Part shown: in pieces, positions 1 to 7,174 of the stretch
Position numbering within the stretch: position 1 is the stretch's first letter
Layout of the letters: each line of letters opens with the position of its first letter
Assembly (NCBI GenBank): GCA_051846895.1
Contig: JBPYCQ010000002.1
Coordinates: 1 to 64,000 of the forward strand
From: CALKAL01 sp051846895
Lineage (GTDB): Bacteria; Bacillota; Bacilli; Bacillales; Alkalibacillaceae
Length of the DNA stretch: 64,000 nt
Reading direction: 5' to 3'
Translations under genes and position numbers: made by a program
Notes under the pieces: generated by a model
Database searches by the model: none
What the model was told of the DNA's origin: nothing
Seen by the model: only the letters and a program-made list of their open reading frames with translations

Positions 1-1685
1 TGAGTCAATTTCATAAATCTGAGCCCATGGGGCTCAAGGCTTTTGAGTAATTAAAAAAGGAGTACCTCCCCAAAATGTCGAATTGAGTAGTTAACTACAA
101 CTCTCAAACGATTGGAGGAAGACTCCCTATGTCTATTATACGACAAGAAAGCCTGTTTGACATCCAAGAATTATATGAATTAGAACCTACCCATAGATTT
201 GATGCAATTTTTTCTGCAATTGATATCGATCCTATCTTCGCTGTCGTTACGAAGAAGTCCCGATATGGACCCCCTGTTCAACTGAATTATGGAGCTATGA
301 TTTACTCGTTAATCGCAAGGATTACAGAGCGTATTCCTACGATTAAGGATTTAGTCAAACGACTTGAAAACGATTTGATTTTTAAACTTGATTGCGGTTT
401 CTTATATTCTGATAAAGTTCCTTCAGAAGCTGCTTATTCAAGAATCATTAAACAAATTAGTGAGTCTGATGTATTGGAAACGGTTCAAGAAACATTAATT
501 ACCCAAGCCATATCTGAAGGTTATATCACTGATGAGATCGTAGCCATTGATGCAACACATTTTGAAGCACGTGATCAAGCACCACGAAAAAAAGACAAAG
601 ACAAACCAAAATCTAAGCCAAAGAAACGTGGACGTAAACCAAAGGCAGAACGAGAACAATGGAAAAAAGAACAAGCTGAAAAGGAAGCTAATTTGCCAAT
701 CTATCAAAAAAAAATTGAAGATCAGTTAGACGTACCTTTAAACGAACTTCGCAAAGAAGTTCCCCAAGATCCCGAATGGGGCGTGAAGAAGAACTCAGAA
801 GGTAAGAATGAATTTTGGTATGGATATAAAGCTCATTTAGCCGTTGGCTCCTCGAGTCATTATATTTTACAAACACTTCTCTCATCAGGAAACTTAAATG
901 ATGGGAAAGCAGCTATTCCACTTTTGAAAGGTATTCAGGGCTTGCAACTACCTAATATAAGATACCTAACAATGGACGCTGGATATGACTTTGAAGCGAT
1001 TTATAAACAAGTCTATAGAATGGGACAACAGTCCGTGATTGCTTATAACAAGCGAAACGAGCCTGAACCCATCGGGTTTGACAAACATTTTGCCCCTACT
1101 TGTTTCAGAGAGCACTCCTATCGCTACGATAGCTATGATGCTAAATATGAAACACTAAAATATACGAGACCCAAAGAATGTGTAGATTGCCCATTGGCTA
1201 ATGATGGTATCTGTCAAAAAGTATTTAAAATGAAGATCACCAAAGATCTGAGAAAATACACAGCCCCAGCTCGTGGTTCAAAAGCATGGGATAAGATCTA
1301 TAATCAACGTACAGCAGTCGAAAGAGTAAATGCATATTTGAAAGGGTATTTCCAACTAAATAATGTTCGATATCGCTCTGGAAAGCGGGCTAAAACTCAC
1401 TTTGATTTAGTTACGCTTATCTATAATGCATCCAAGTTAGCAGCTGATCGTATTAATACAGCATTTAATCAACAAGGTCAGGCTGCGTAGCAGCATTAAT
1501 GCTAACGAGAAATAATTCAGGTCTGTATAGACCCTAAAAGGTCAAACAAGCAACTGTCGGTTTAAACAGTAGTGGAGTAATGTTGTTATCAATTAGTTTT
1601 ACTTCAGTATAAATTTTAAAAACACGTTTTATAAAATACTGTTAGTCTGTGTTTTATAAAAAAGAGCAATTATGAAATTGACTCA
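1..1685 (+). mobile_element. IS1182-like insertion sequence
   Basis: The first 15 bases of the window (TGAGTCAATTTCATA) are repeated as a perfect inverted copy at 1671-1685, and a single transposase gene lies between them, so this is a complete element of about 1.69 kb. The left end may extend upstream of the window, so a target-site duplication cannot be tested. Just inside the left end are two small hairpins (21-35, GAGCCC-ATG-GGGCTC, and 33-47). Inside the right end an 11-bp word, GTTTTATAAAA, occurs twice (1626-1636 and 1651-1661). Confidence 0.85.
129..1490 (+). CDS. IS1182-like (DUF772/DDE) transposase
   Basis: This 453-residue transposase fills the insertion element. The N-terminal 130 residues look like the DUF772 domain of IS1182/IS5-type enzymes. 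A lysine-rich linker follows around residues 150-190. The DDE residues can be read in the motifs AIDATHFEA (first D), TMDAGYDFE (second D) and RTAVERVNAYLKG (E). A cysteine cluster, CVDCPLANDGIC, lies before the last motif, as in IS1182 relatives. A GGAGG ribosome-binding site precedes the ATG by about eight bases. The frame is intact, so the element may still be active. The exact IS name needs an ISfinder match. Confidence 0.9.
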   Translation: MSIIRQESLFDIQELYELEPTHRFDAIFSAIDIDPIFAVVTKKSRYGPPVQLNYGAMIYSLIARITERIPTIKDLVKRLENDLIFKLDCGFLYSDKVPSEAAYSRIIKQISESDVLETVQETLITQAISEGYITDEIVAIDATHFEARDQAPRKKDKDKPKSKPKKRGRKPKAEREQWKKEQAEKEANLPIYQKKIEDQLDVPLNELRKEVPQDPEWGVKKNSEGKNEFWYGYKAHLAVGSSSHYILQTLLSSGNLNDGKAAIPLLKGIQGLQLPNIRYLTMDAGYDFEAIYKQVYRMGQQSVIAYNKRNEPEPIGFDKHFAPTCFREHSYRYDSYDAKYETLKYTRPKECVDCPLANDGICQKVFKMKITKDLRKYTAPARGSKAWDKIYNQRTAVERVNAYLKGYFQLNNVRYRSGKRAKTHFDLVTLIYNASKLAADRINTAFNQQGQAA

Positions 1686-1727
1686 TTTATAAAAAAGAAG
1701 TCTTACGAATAATGAAAGGTGGGCACT

Positions 1728-3149
1728 ATGAAATCAGTTGAAGACTTTCTTTCTTCAATAATTGGTTATGGGAACACGTTATTTTGGGATTATATTTTAA
1801 TTTATTTATTAATTGGTGCAGGGTTGTATTTTTCTTTTCGTGGTAAGTTTATGCAGTTTCGACTTTTCCCTGAAATGTTTCGCGTTATTAGGGAAGAGGC
1901 GGTTGAACAAAGTGGTAAACGTGGTACATCAGCTTTCCAAGCATTTAGTATTAGTGTAGCATCCCGGGTAGGAACAGGAAACTTAGCAGGGGTTGCTCTA
2001 GCAGTTGCAATAGGTGGTCCAGGAGCAGTTTTCTGGATGTGGCTTATAGCTTTAATTGGAATGGCAACAGCTTTTATTGAAAGCGCTCTTGCACAAGTAT
2101 ATAAAGTTCCGGATGAAGCTGGCTTTAGAGGTGGACCTGCATATTATATGGAAAAGGCTCTTGGTCAACGCTGGATGGGAGTATTGTTCGCAGTTTTAAT
2201 TACGATTACGTTTGGACTTGTATTTAATGCAGTTCAGGCAAATACGATTTCAGAAGCAGTAGTGAAAGCGTTTAATGTTCCTCCTGCAGTGACTGGTATT
2301 GTATTAGTTGGTTTAGCTGGAATTGTTATATTTGGTGGAATTAAACGCATTGCTGTTGTGGCGGGTACAATTGTCCCAATCATGGCGGTAATATATGTTT
2401 CAGTAGCCTTAATTGTTACCCTAATGAATATTACTGAAATACCAAGAATATTTAGTATGATTTTTTCACATGCTTTTGGTTTAGAACAATTCGTTGGTGG
2501 TGGAGTTGGCGCTGCCTTAATGCAAGGAATAAAACGTGGTTTATTTTCAAACGAGGCTGGTATGGGTAGTGCGCCAAATGCTGCAGCCACTGCAGGTGTA
2601 AGTCATCCTGCTAAACAAGGTCTTGTACAATCACTGGCAGTATTTTTTGATACTATTGTCGTCTGTAGCTTCACGGCATTTATCGTCTTACTGTATGACA
2701 ATTTTGCAAGTATTAACGATGACGGTATTCAACTTACACAAACTGCTTTAAGTGCTCATGTTGGTGATTGGGCATCGATTTTCTTGGCGATAACGATATT
2801 CTTATTTGCATTTAGTTCGTTAATTGGAAACTATTATTATGGAGAATCAAACATTGACTTTATTAAAAATAGTCCGACATGGAAGTTTATTTATCGTGTG
2901 ATCGTGCTAGGTATGGTTATGTTTGGTTCCTTGGCTTCCGTTCAAATTGTTTGGGATATGGCAGATTTGTTTATGGCGATGATGGCGATTGTTAACTTAG
3001 TCGCAATCCTGCTACTGGGTAAGATTGCTTTTGCCGTATTAAATGACTACATGAAACAGAGAAAAGAAGGAAAGGATCCTACTTTTCATGCCTCATCGAT
3101 TCCAGGTTTGAAAAATGTTGAGTGGTGGGGTAATCAAGATAAAAAATAG
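1728..3149 (+). CDS. alanine/glycine:cation symporter family protein
   Basis: A 473-residue membrane carrier of the AGCS (alanine or glycine:cation symporter) family, which imports small neutral amino acids with sodium or protons. About ten or eleven hydrophobic segments are visible, and the family signature region is seen around SVASRVGTGNLAGVALA and the later NEAGMGSAPNAAA block. I chose ATG 1728, six bases after AAAGGTGGG, over the in-frame GTG at 1719, which overlaps that ribosome-binding site. The gene starts only 42 bp after the right end of the IS element, so its native promoter may have been displaced. It stands alone and ends at a strong hairpin. The substrate (alanine, glycine, or glutamine as for AlsT) cannot be decided here. 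Confidence 0.9.
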   Translation: MKSVEDFLSSIIGYGNTLFWDYILIYLLIGAGLYFSFRGKFMQFRLFPEMFRVIREEAVEQSGKRGTSAFQAFSISVASRVGTGNLAGVALAVAIGGPGAVFWMWLIALIGMATAFIESALAQVYKVPDEAGFRGGPAYYMEKALGQRWMGVLFAVLITITFGLVFNAVQANTISEAVVKAFNVPPAVTGIVLVGLAGIVIFGGIKRIAVVAGTIVPIMAVIYVSVALIVTLMNITEIPRIFSMIFSHAFGLEQFVGGGVGAALMQGIKRGLFSNEAGMGSAPNAAATAGVSHPAKQGLVQSLAVFFDTIVVCSFTAFIVLLYDNFASINDDGIQLTQTALSAHVGDWASIFLAITIFLFAFSSLIGNYYYGESNIDFIKNSPTWKFIYRVIVLGMVMFGSLASVQIVWDMADLFMAMMAIVNLVAILLLGKIAFAVLNDYMKQRKEGKDPTFHASSIPGLKNVEWWGNQDKK

Positions 3150-3151
3150 AA

Positions 3152-3187
3152 AAAGGTTTGGCCGTGCGAGCGGTCAAACCTTTAATC
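3152..3187 (+). terminator. rho-independent terminator after the AGCS symporter
   Basis: AAAGGTTTGGCCG pairs with CGGTCAAACCTTT around a short GC-rich loop, directly after the stop codon of the symporter. Confidence 0.75.
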
Positions 3188-3286
3188 ATTTATTGAGAAC
3201 TATTTGTATTTAGAGAGGAGATATCAACTTTTTCGACTAATTATTAGCATTTAAAAGCGTTTTGTCGTACGTCCTTTATTAAAATG

Positions 3287-3595
3287 TTATTCAGCCCATT
3301 CTTCCGCCCAACTTTGGATTTCATTCATTATAGGGGCGAGAGCTTCACCTTTTTTAGTTAAAGAATATTCAATTCGAACTGGGGTCTCATCGAATACAGT
3401 TCGTTTCACAATACCTTCGCGTTCAAGGTCTTTCAACCTTTCAGACAATACTCTCCCACTAATACCAATATCACTTTCAATATTACAGAACCTTTGTGAA
3501 CCTTTAAGTAATTGAAAGATAATTAAACCTATCCAACGTTTATTAAGAATGTTGACTGCTTTTTCGAATTTTGGACAAATCGTGTTATTTGTCAT
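3287..3595 (-). CDS. HxlR-family transcriptional regulator
   Basis: A 102-residue winged-helix regulator of the HxlR family (relatives: YodB, CatR, HypR). The conserved core is visible: CPKFEKAVNILNKRW, then LLKGSQRFCNIE, then GRVLSERLKDLEREG. It keeps the N-terminal cysteine (Cys7 region, ICPKF) that acts as the redox or quinone sensor in YodB and CatR. I placed the start at the second ATG, eight bases after AAGGAG; the upstream ATG is only three bases away from that site. It is divergent from the yceI-like gene, with an operator-like palindrome in the shared intergenic region, so it probably represses that gene and itself. The inducer is unknown. Confidence 0.88.
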   Translation of the reverse strand: MTNNTICPKFEKAVNILNKRWIGLIIFQLLKGSQRFCNIESDIGISGRVLSERLKDLEREGIVKRTVFDETPVRIEYSLTKKGEALAPIMNEIQSWAEEWAE

Positions 3596-3656
3596 AACAT
3601 TCACTCCTTAATTCTATTATATCTTATTATGTCTTTAAATAAAATAAAATATTTAC

Positions 3657-3703
3657 TTGACGTAATTAAATATTAAATATATACTTACTTACATAAAGTA
3701 AGT
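3657..3703 (+). promoter_or_regulatory. sigma-A promoter and overlapping palindromic operator for the YceI gene
   Basis: TTGACG at 3657-3662 and TATACT at 3680-3685 are separated by 17 bp. A palindrome with 8-bp perfect arms (ACTTACTT at 3683-3690, AAGTAAGT at 3696-3703, 5-bp spacer) overlaps the -10 box and the likely start point. This position fits a repressor site; the divergent HxlR regulator is the natural candidate. Confidence 0.7.
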
Positions 3704-3727
3704 TAATAAAAATTAGGAGGTAATATT

Positions 3728-4258
3728 ATGTCAAATGTACAATTAGATAAAGTACACAGTTCCGTATCTTTTCAAATAAAGCATATGATGGTTTCAAAAG
3801 CGAAAGGTGAATTTAAAAACTTCGATGTTGATTTTAAAGGAGATTTTAATCATCTAGAAGACGCGGAAGTAAAAGTTACCATTGACATCAATTCACTTGA
3901 TACTAATAACGATGATCGAAATGGTCACTTGAAATCTGCTGACTTTTTTGATGTGGAAAATTATCCGGAGATAGTATTCGAAAGCACATCTATCAAGCAG
4001 ATCGATAATGAAGAGTACGAGGTCACTGGAAATTTAACAATTAAAGACGTTACAAGAGAGATAACATTTAAAGTCAACTTCAACGGAATGGCTAAAAATC
4101 CGATGGGTGGTAACATGATTGCCGGTGTTGATGTCGAAGGTAAGATTAATCGTGAAGATTATGGCCTTACATGGAACGCAGCACTTGAAACGGGTGGTTT
4201 TTTAATTGGTAAAGACGTTAAATTATTTGCTTCATTTGAATTTATTGTTCAGGAATGA
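3728..4258 (+). CDS. YceI family lipocalin-like protein
   Basis: A 176-residue YceI-family protein, a lipocalin-like beta barrel that binds long isoprenoid or other apolar chains in studied members. The opening DKVHSSVSFQIKHMMVSKAKG and the later block DVENYPEIVFESTSI are the recognisable family segments. There is no signal peptide, so this version is cytoplasmic, unlike the periplasmic E. coli protein. The ribosome-binding site AGGAGG is seven bases before the ATG. The divergent HxlR regulator and the palindrome over the promoter suggest induction by a reactive chemical or redox stress; this is inference from family context. Confidence 0.9.
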   Translation: MSNVQLDKVHSSVSFQIKHMMVSKAKGEFKNFDVDFKGDFNHLEDAEVKVTIDINSLDTNNDDRNGHLKSADFFDVENYPEIVFESTSIKQIDNEEYEVTGNLTIKDVTREITFKVNFNGMAKNPMGGNMIAGVDVEGKINREDYGLTWNAALETGGFLIGKDVKLFASFEFIVQE

Positions 4259-4277
4259 TCTGAGCTAGTGTTTGATG

Positions 4278-4327
4278 TGTCCCATTAAAGATAGACCAAC
4301 AATCTAACTTTAGTGGGACATTTTTTA
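4278..4327 (+). terminator. terminator between yceI and the convergent glycerophosphodiesterase gene
   Basis: TGTCCCATTAAAG pairs with CTTTAGTGGGACA (one G-U pair), followed by a run of T. It sits in the 92-bp gap between two convergent genes. Confidence 0.75.
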
Positions 4328-4350
4328 TATTTAAAAGCTTTTTGGTTTAT

Positions 4351-5265
4351 TTATCTATAGCCTTTTTCTTTTAAAATTTCAATTAGTAAATCTGGTCGGT
4401 CTGTAATAATTCCGTCAACACCAGCATCAATCATTTTCCGCATTGTTTTCGCATCATTAATTGTCCAGTAGTGAATATCCATCCCAATCCGTTGTGCCCC
4501 TTTAATCATACTTTTTGTAAAAAAATTAAAGTAACGATTTTTTTTCGGTAGTTGAATGACATCACCAGTTGGGGAAAATAAATTTCGCATAAATAACTTG
4601 TGTGATAAAACGAAATTAAATGCAATTTGTCTTCCCGTGCCAAGTGCGACTCTTCCCTTCGCGTATTTATCAAAAGAGTTAATGACTTTTTGATCGAAGG
4701 AAGAAACAAGCACTTGATCTTCCATCCCATATTGTTGGATTAGGTCCCATAGATTTTTGGCTATCTCATCGTGAACTTTTTTCGGATTAGTATGTTTTAC
4801 TTCTAGCATGAACTTCATATCGGGGAAGCTTGCAAACACTTCTTTTAAGGTCGGTTTGTATAACCCTAATCCTCGGTATGAATAATTTCCTTCTAAATCA
4901 ACAAAATGGTAACCTGCATCTAAGGTTAAAAATTCTTCTAATGTATATTCCTGAACTAATCCTTTTCCATCTGTTGTCCGGTCAACTGATGGGTCATGCA
5001 TGAGTACTAAATGACCATCTTTAGTCATATGAATATCTATCTCAACAACATCAACACCAATATCTTGAGCTAAACTTATAGCTTCAATCGTATTTTCTGG
5101 TGCGAGGGCAACACCACCACGATGGGCGACTACAATCGGACCATCGTGATTAAAATTAAAAAATGAATGCTTTTCTATTTCTGGTGCTGGTTTAAAGTGT
5201 AAAAACCATAAAATTAAAGGAAGTATAAGAAGAAGGAGAATAATTTTATTTCGAATGGTATACAT
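4351..5265 (-). CDS. glycerophosphodiester phosphodiesterase (GlpQ/UgpQ-type), membrane-anchored
   Basis: A 304-residue enzyme that hydrolyses glycerophosphodiesters to glycerol-3-phosphate and an alcohol. The N-terminal hydrophobic stretch (about residues 8-24, IILLLLILPLILWFLHF) is a signal anchor or uncleaved signal, so the catalytic domain should face outside. Catalytic motifs are clear: VAHRGGVALAPENT, EIDIHMTKDGHLVLMHD and MLEVK. The C-terminal block WTINDAKTMRKMIDAGVDG is also typical. GGAG lies eight bases before the ATG. It forms no obvious operon; its convergent neighbour is yceI. It could recover glycerol phosphate from teichoic acid or lipid breakdown. Confidence 0.9.
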   Translation of the reverse strand: MYTIRNKIILLLLILPLILWFLHFKPAPEIEKHSFFNFNHDGPIVVAHRGGVALAPENTIEAISLAQDIGVDVVEIDIHMTKDGHLVLMHDPSVDRTTDGKGLVQEYTLEEFLTLDAGYHFVDLEGNYSYRGLGLYKPTLKEVFASFPDMKFMLEVKHTNPKKVHDEIAKNLWDLIQQYGMEDQVLVSSFDQKVINSFDKYAKGRVALGTGRQIAFNFVLSHKLFMRNLFSPTGDVIQLPKKNRYFNFFTKSMIKGAQRIGMDIHYWTINDAKTMRKMIDAGVDGIITDRPDLLIEILKEKGYR

Positions 5266-5438
5266 TTATGTCACTCCGCTAATAAGCTCTTCTTAATTAT
5301 GTATCCGTTTAGGATATGTAACTAAACATATTTTTTGCTAGTTGAATGATTTTAAATAATATTTCGGTATACGTAATGATTATCTGGACAAATTGTTTTA
5401 TAATGAATAAAACAGTATGAAAGGAAAGGGGCTTTATC

Positions 5439-6818
5439 GTGGAAAATAAAGTAATTGATTATTTAAAAGAAAACCGTGAAAGACATTTCCAAGAATTAAA
5501 AGAATTTTTAGCAATCCCAAGTATTAGTTCGTTGTCGGAGCATCATGATGATGTTGTTAAAGCTGCGGAATGGGTTAAGAGTGAATTAGACAAAATTGGT
5601 ATGCAAAAATCTGAGGTGATGCCTACAGATGGTAAACCAGTCGTTTATAGTGAATTAATTGTTGATGAAAATGCTCCAACTGTTCTAGTGTACGGACATT
5701 ATGATGTTCAACCGGTTGACCCTTTAGATTTATGGGAATCTGATCCGTTTGAAGCGACAATCCGTAATAATAAATTATATGCACGAGGCGCAACTGATGA
5801 CAAAGGCCAAGTTTTTATGCATTTAAAGGTCATTGAAGCTATACTGAAAACGAATGATGGAAAGTCACCAGTTAATTTCAAATTATTAATTGAGGGTGAG
5901 GAGGAAATAGGTAGCCCAACCTTACCTAAATTTGCAAAAGAACATGCAGACATGCTTAAAGCAGACTTAATCGTTGTTTCTGACTCGGCATTAGTAGAAA
6001 AAGGGAAGCCAACAATCACATACGGATTGCGTGGACTTGCAGGTATTCAAATCGATGTGAAAGGTGCAAATAGTGATTTACACTCTGGAGAATATGGTGG
6101 GGGAGTAGTTAACCCTATTCATTCATTGGTAAAAATTTTAGACTCATTCCGTGATGAAAATAATAAAATTTTAGTTGATGGTTTTTATGATGATGTTCCA
6201 GAATTGTCTCAAGAAGAACGTGATGCACTAGCTGCAGTTCCTTTTGATGAAGAAAAATTAAGAAATGAACTAGATGTTCCTGCATTTGATGGTGAAGAAG
6301 GATATTCATATGTCGAGCGTACTTCTGTAAGACCGACGTTAGAAATTAACGGTATTTACGGAGGTTTCCAAGGAGAAGGTATTAAAACGGTTTTACCAAA
6401 CAAAGCTACTGCGAAAATTACATGCCGACTAGTTCCTGACCAAGACCCTGATAAAATTGTTAACGCCTTAACAAGTCATGTTAAGAAAAATACGCCAAAT
6501 GGAGTTACAGTAGAAGTGACACCATTTGATAAAGGGAAGCCTTATGTCACACCATTTGACCATCCAGTCATTCAAACGGCGGCCGAAGCGTTTGAAAAAG
6601 TGTACAAAAAGGACACAGCGTATATTCGCGGTGGAGGTTCCATTCCAATCGTTGCTGAATTAGATGAAATTTTAAAAGTTCCGGTTGTGTTAATGGGCTT
6701 CGGTTTACCAGATGAAAATTTACACGCGCCAAACGAACATTTCCATTTAGAAAACTTTGATTTAGGAATGGAAACATTGACTCACTATTGGTATATGTTA
6801 CAGAATTATAAAGGATAA
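5439..6818 (+). CDS. M20 family dipeptidase
   Basis: A 459-residue metallopeptidase of the M20/M25/M40 group, closest in layout to cytosolic dipeptidases of about 460 residues. The first metal ligand is in VLVYGHYDVQPVDP, the bridging Asp in GATDDKGQVF, and the catalytic Glu pair in EGEEEIGSPTL. The lid domain then occupies the middle (about residues 190-350), and RGGGSIPIV and the final HAPNEHF supply late active-site residues. GAAAGGAAAGGGG precedes an ATG-like GTG/ATG region, and the reading frame opens with MENKVIDYLKENRERH as in homologues. It ends at a strong hairpin followed by the 21-bp repeat array. It probably releases amino acids from imported dipeptides. Confidence 0.9.
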   Translation: MENKVIDYLKENRERHFQELKEFLAIPSISSLSEHHDDVVKAAEWVKSELDKIGMQKSEVMPTDGKPVVYSELIVDENAPTVLVYGHYDVQPVDPLDLWESDPFEATIRNNKLYARGATDDKGQVFMHLKVIEAILKTNDGKSPVNFKLLIEGEEEIGSPTLPKFAKEHADMLKADLIVVSDSALVEKGKPTITYGLRGLAGIQIDVKGANSDLHSGEYGGGVVNPIHSLVKILDSFRDENNKILVDGFYDDVPELSQEERDALAAVPFDEEKLRNELDVPAFDGEEGYSYVERTSVRPTLEINGIYGGFQGEGIKTVLPNKATAKITCRLVPDQDPDKIVNALTSHVKKNTPNGVTVEVTPFDKGKPYVTPFDHPVIQTAAEAFEKVYKKDTAYIRGGGSIPIVAELDEILKVPVVLMGFGLPDENLHAPNEHFHLENFDLGMETLTHYWYMLQNYKG

Positions 6819-6825
6819 TTATACA

Positions 6826-6857
6826 AAAGCTTGAGGATTCGGTCTTCAAGCTTTTTT
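6826..6857 (+). terminator. terminator after the M20 dipeptidase
   Basis: AAAGCTTGAGGA pairs with TCTTCAAGCTTT, followed by TTTT. Confidence 0.8.
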
Positions 6858-6878
6858 TGATTTGACAGGGGTTTAAGA

Positions 6879-7059
6879 TTTGAACAATCACTGCCCATGT
6901 TTGAACAAATCGAAGCCAAGTTTGAACAATAAGCACTGATGTTTGAACAAATCGAAGCCAAGTTTGAACAATTAGCACTAATGTTTGAACAATTGCAAGC
7001 CAAGTTTGAACAATTGCATGCCACTTTTAATCAATGCCTACCTACCAATGTTTGAACAG
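6879..7059. repeat. 21-bp periodic array of TTTGAACAA words
   Basis: The word TTTGAACAA occurs at 6879, 6900, 6921, 6942, 6963, 6984 and 7005, exactly 21 bp apart. A decayed copy (TTTAATCAA) lies at 7026, and TTTGAACAG follows at 7051 after a 25-bp step. The 12-bp spacers alternate between an ATCGAAGCCAAG type and a TTAGCACTAATG type, so the higher-order unit is 42 bp. It fills most of the 355-bp gap between the dipeptidase terminator and the tyrosine phenol-lyase leader. Because 21 is a multiple of three, spurious open frames run through it. A related three-copy array in reverse orientation is at 13416-13466. Confidence 0.95.
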
Positions 7060-7084
7060 GTTGATCTTATAAATAAATTTAGCG

Positions 7085-7135
7085 GTTTAAAGCTGTACAC
7101 CATGTTCTTGCTTAAATATTGTTAAGCTTTTAAAC
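7085..7135 (+). other. possible alternative hairpins in the tyrosine phenol-lyase leader
   Basis: GTTTAAAGCT (7085-7094) can pair with AGCTTTTAAAC (7125-7135, one bulge). Alternatively GCTTAA (7110-7115) can pair with TTAAGC (7122-7127). The two pairings share bases 7125-7127. No T-run follows directly, so a terminator/antiterminator switch is only a possibility. Confidence 0.3.
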
Positions 7136-7174
7136 TGAAAATTAGTAATATTTAAACGAGGAGCTGGTGTAAAG

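Noticed and set aside
6806..7024. Reverse-strand 72-codon frame rich in Cys, Ser and Asn heptads
   Set aside because: It is produced by the 21-bp repeat period, lacks a clear ribosome-binding site, and another frame over the same DNA is equally open.
6879..7059. CRISPR array
   Set aside because: The repeated word is only 9 bp, the 12-bp spacers recur and there are no cas genes; this is a phased repeat array.
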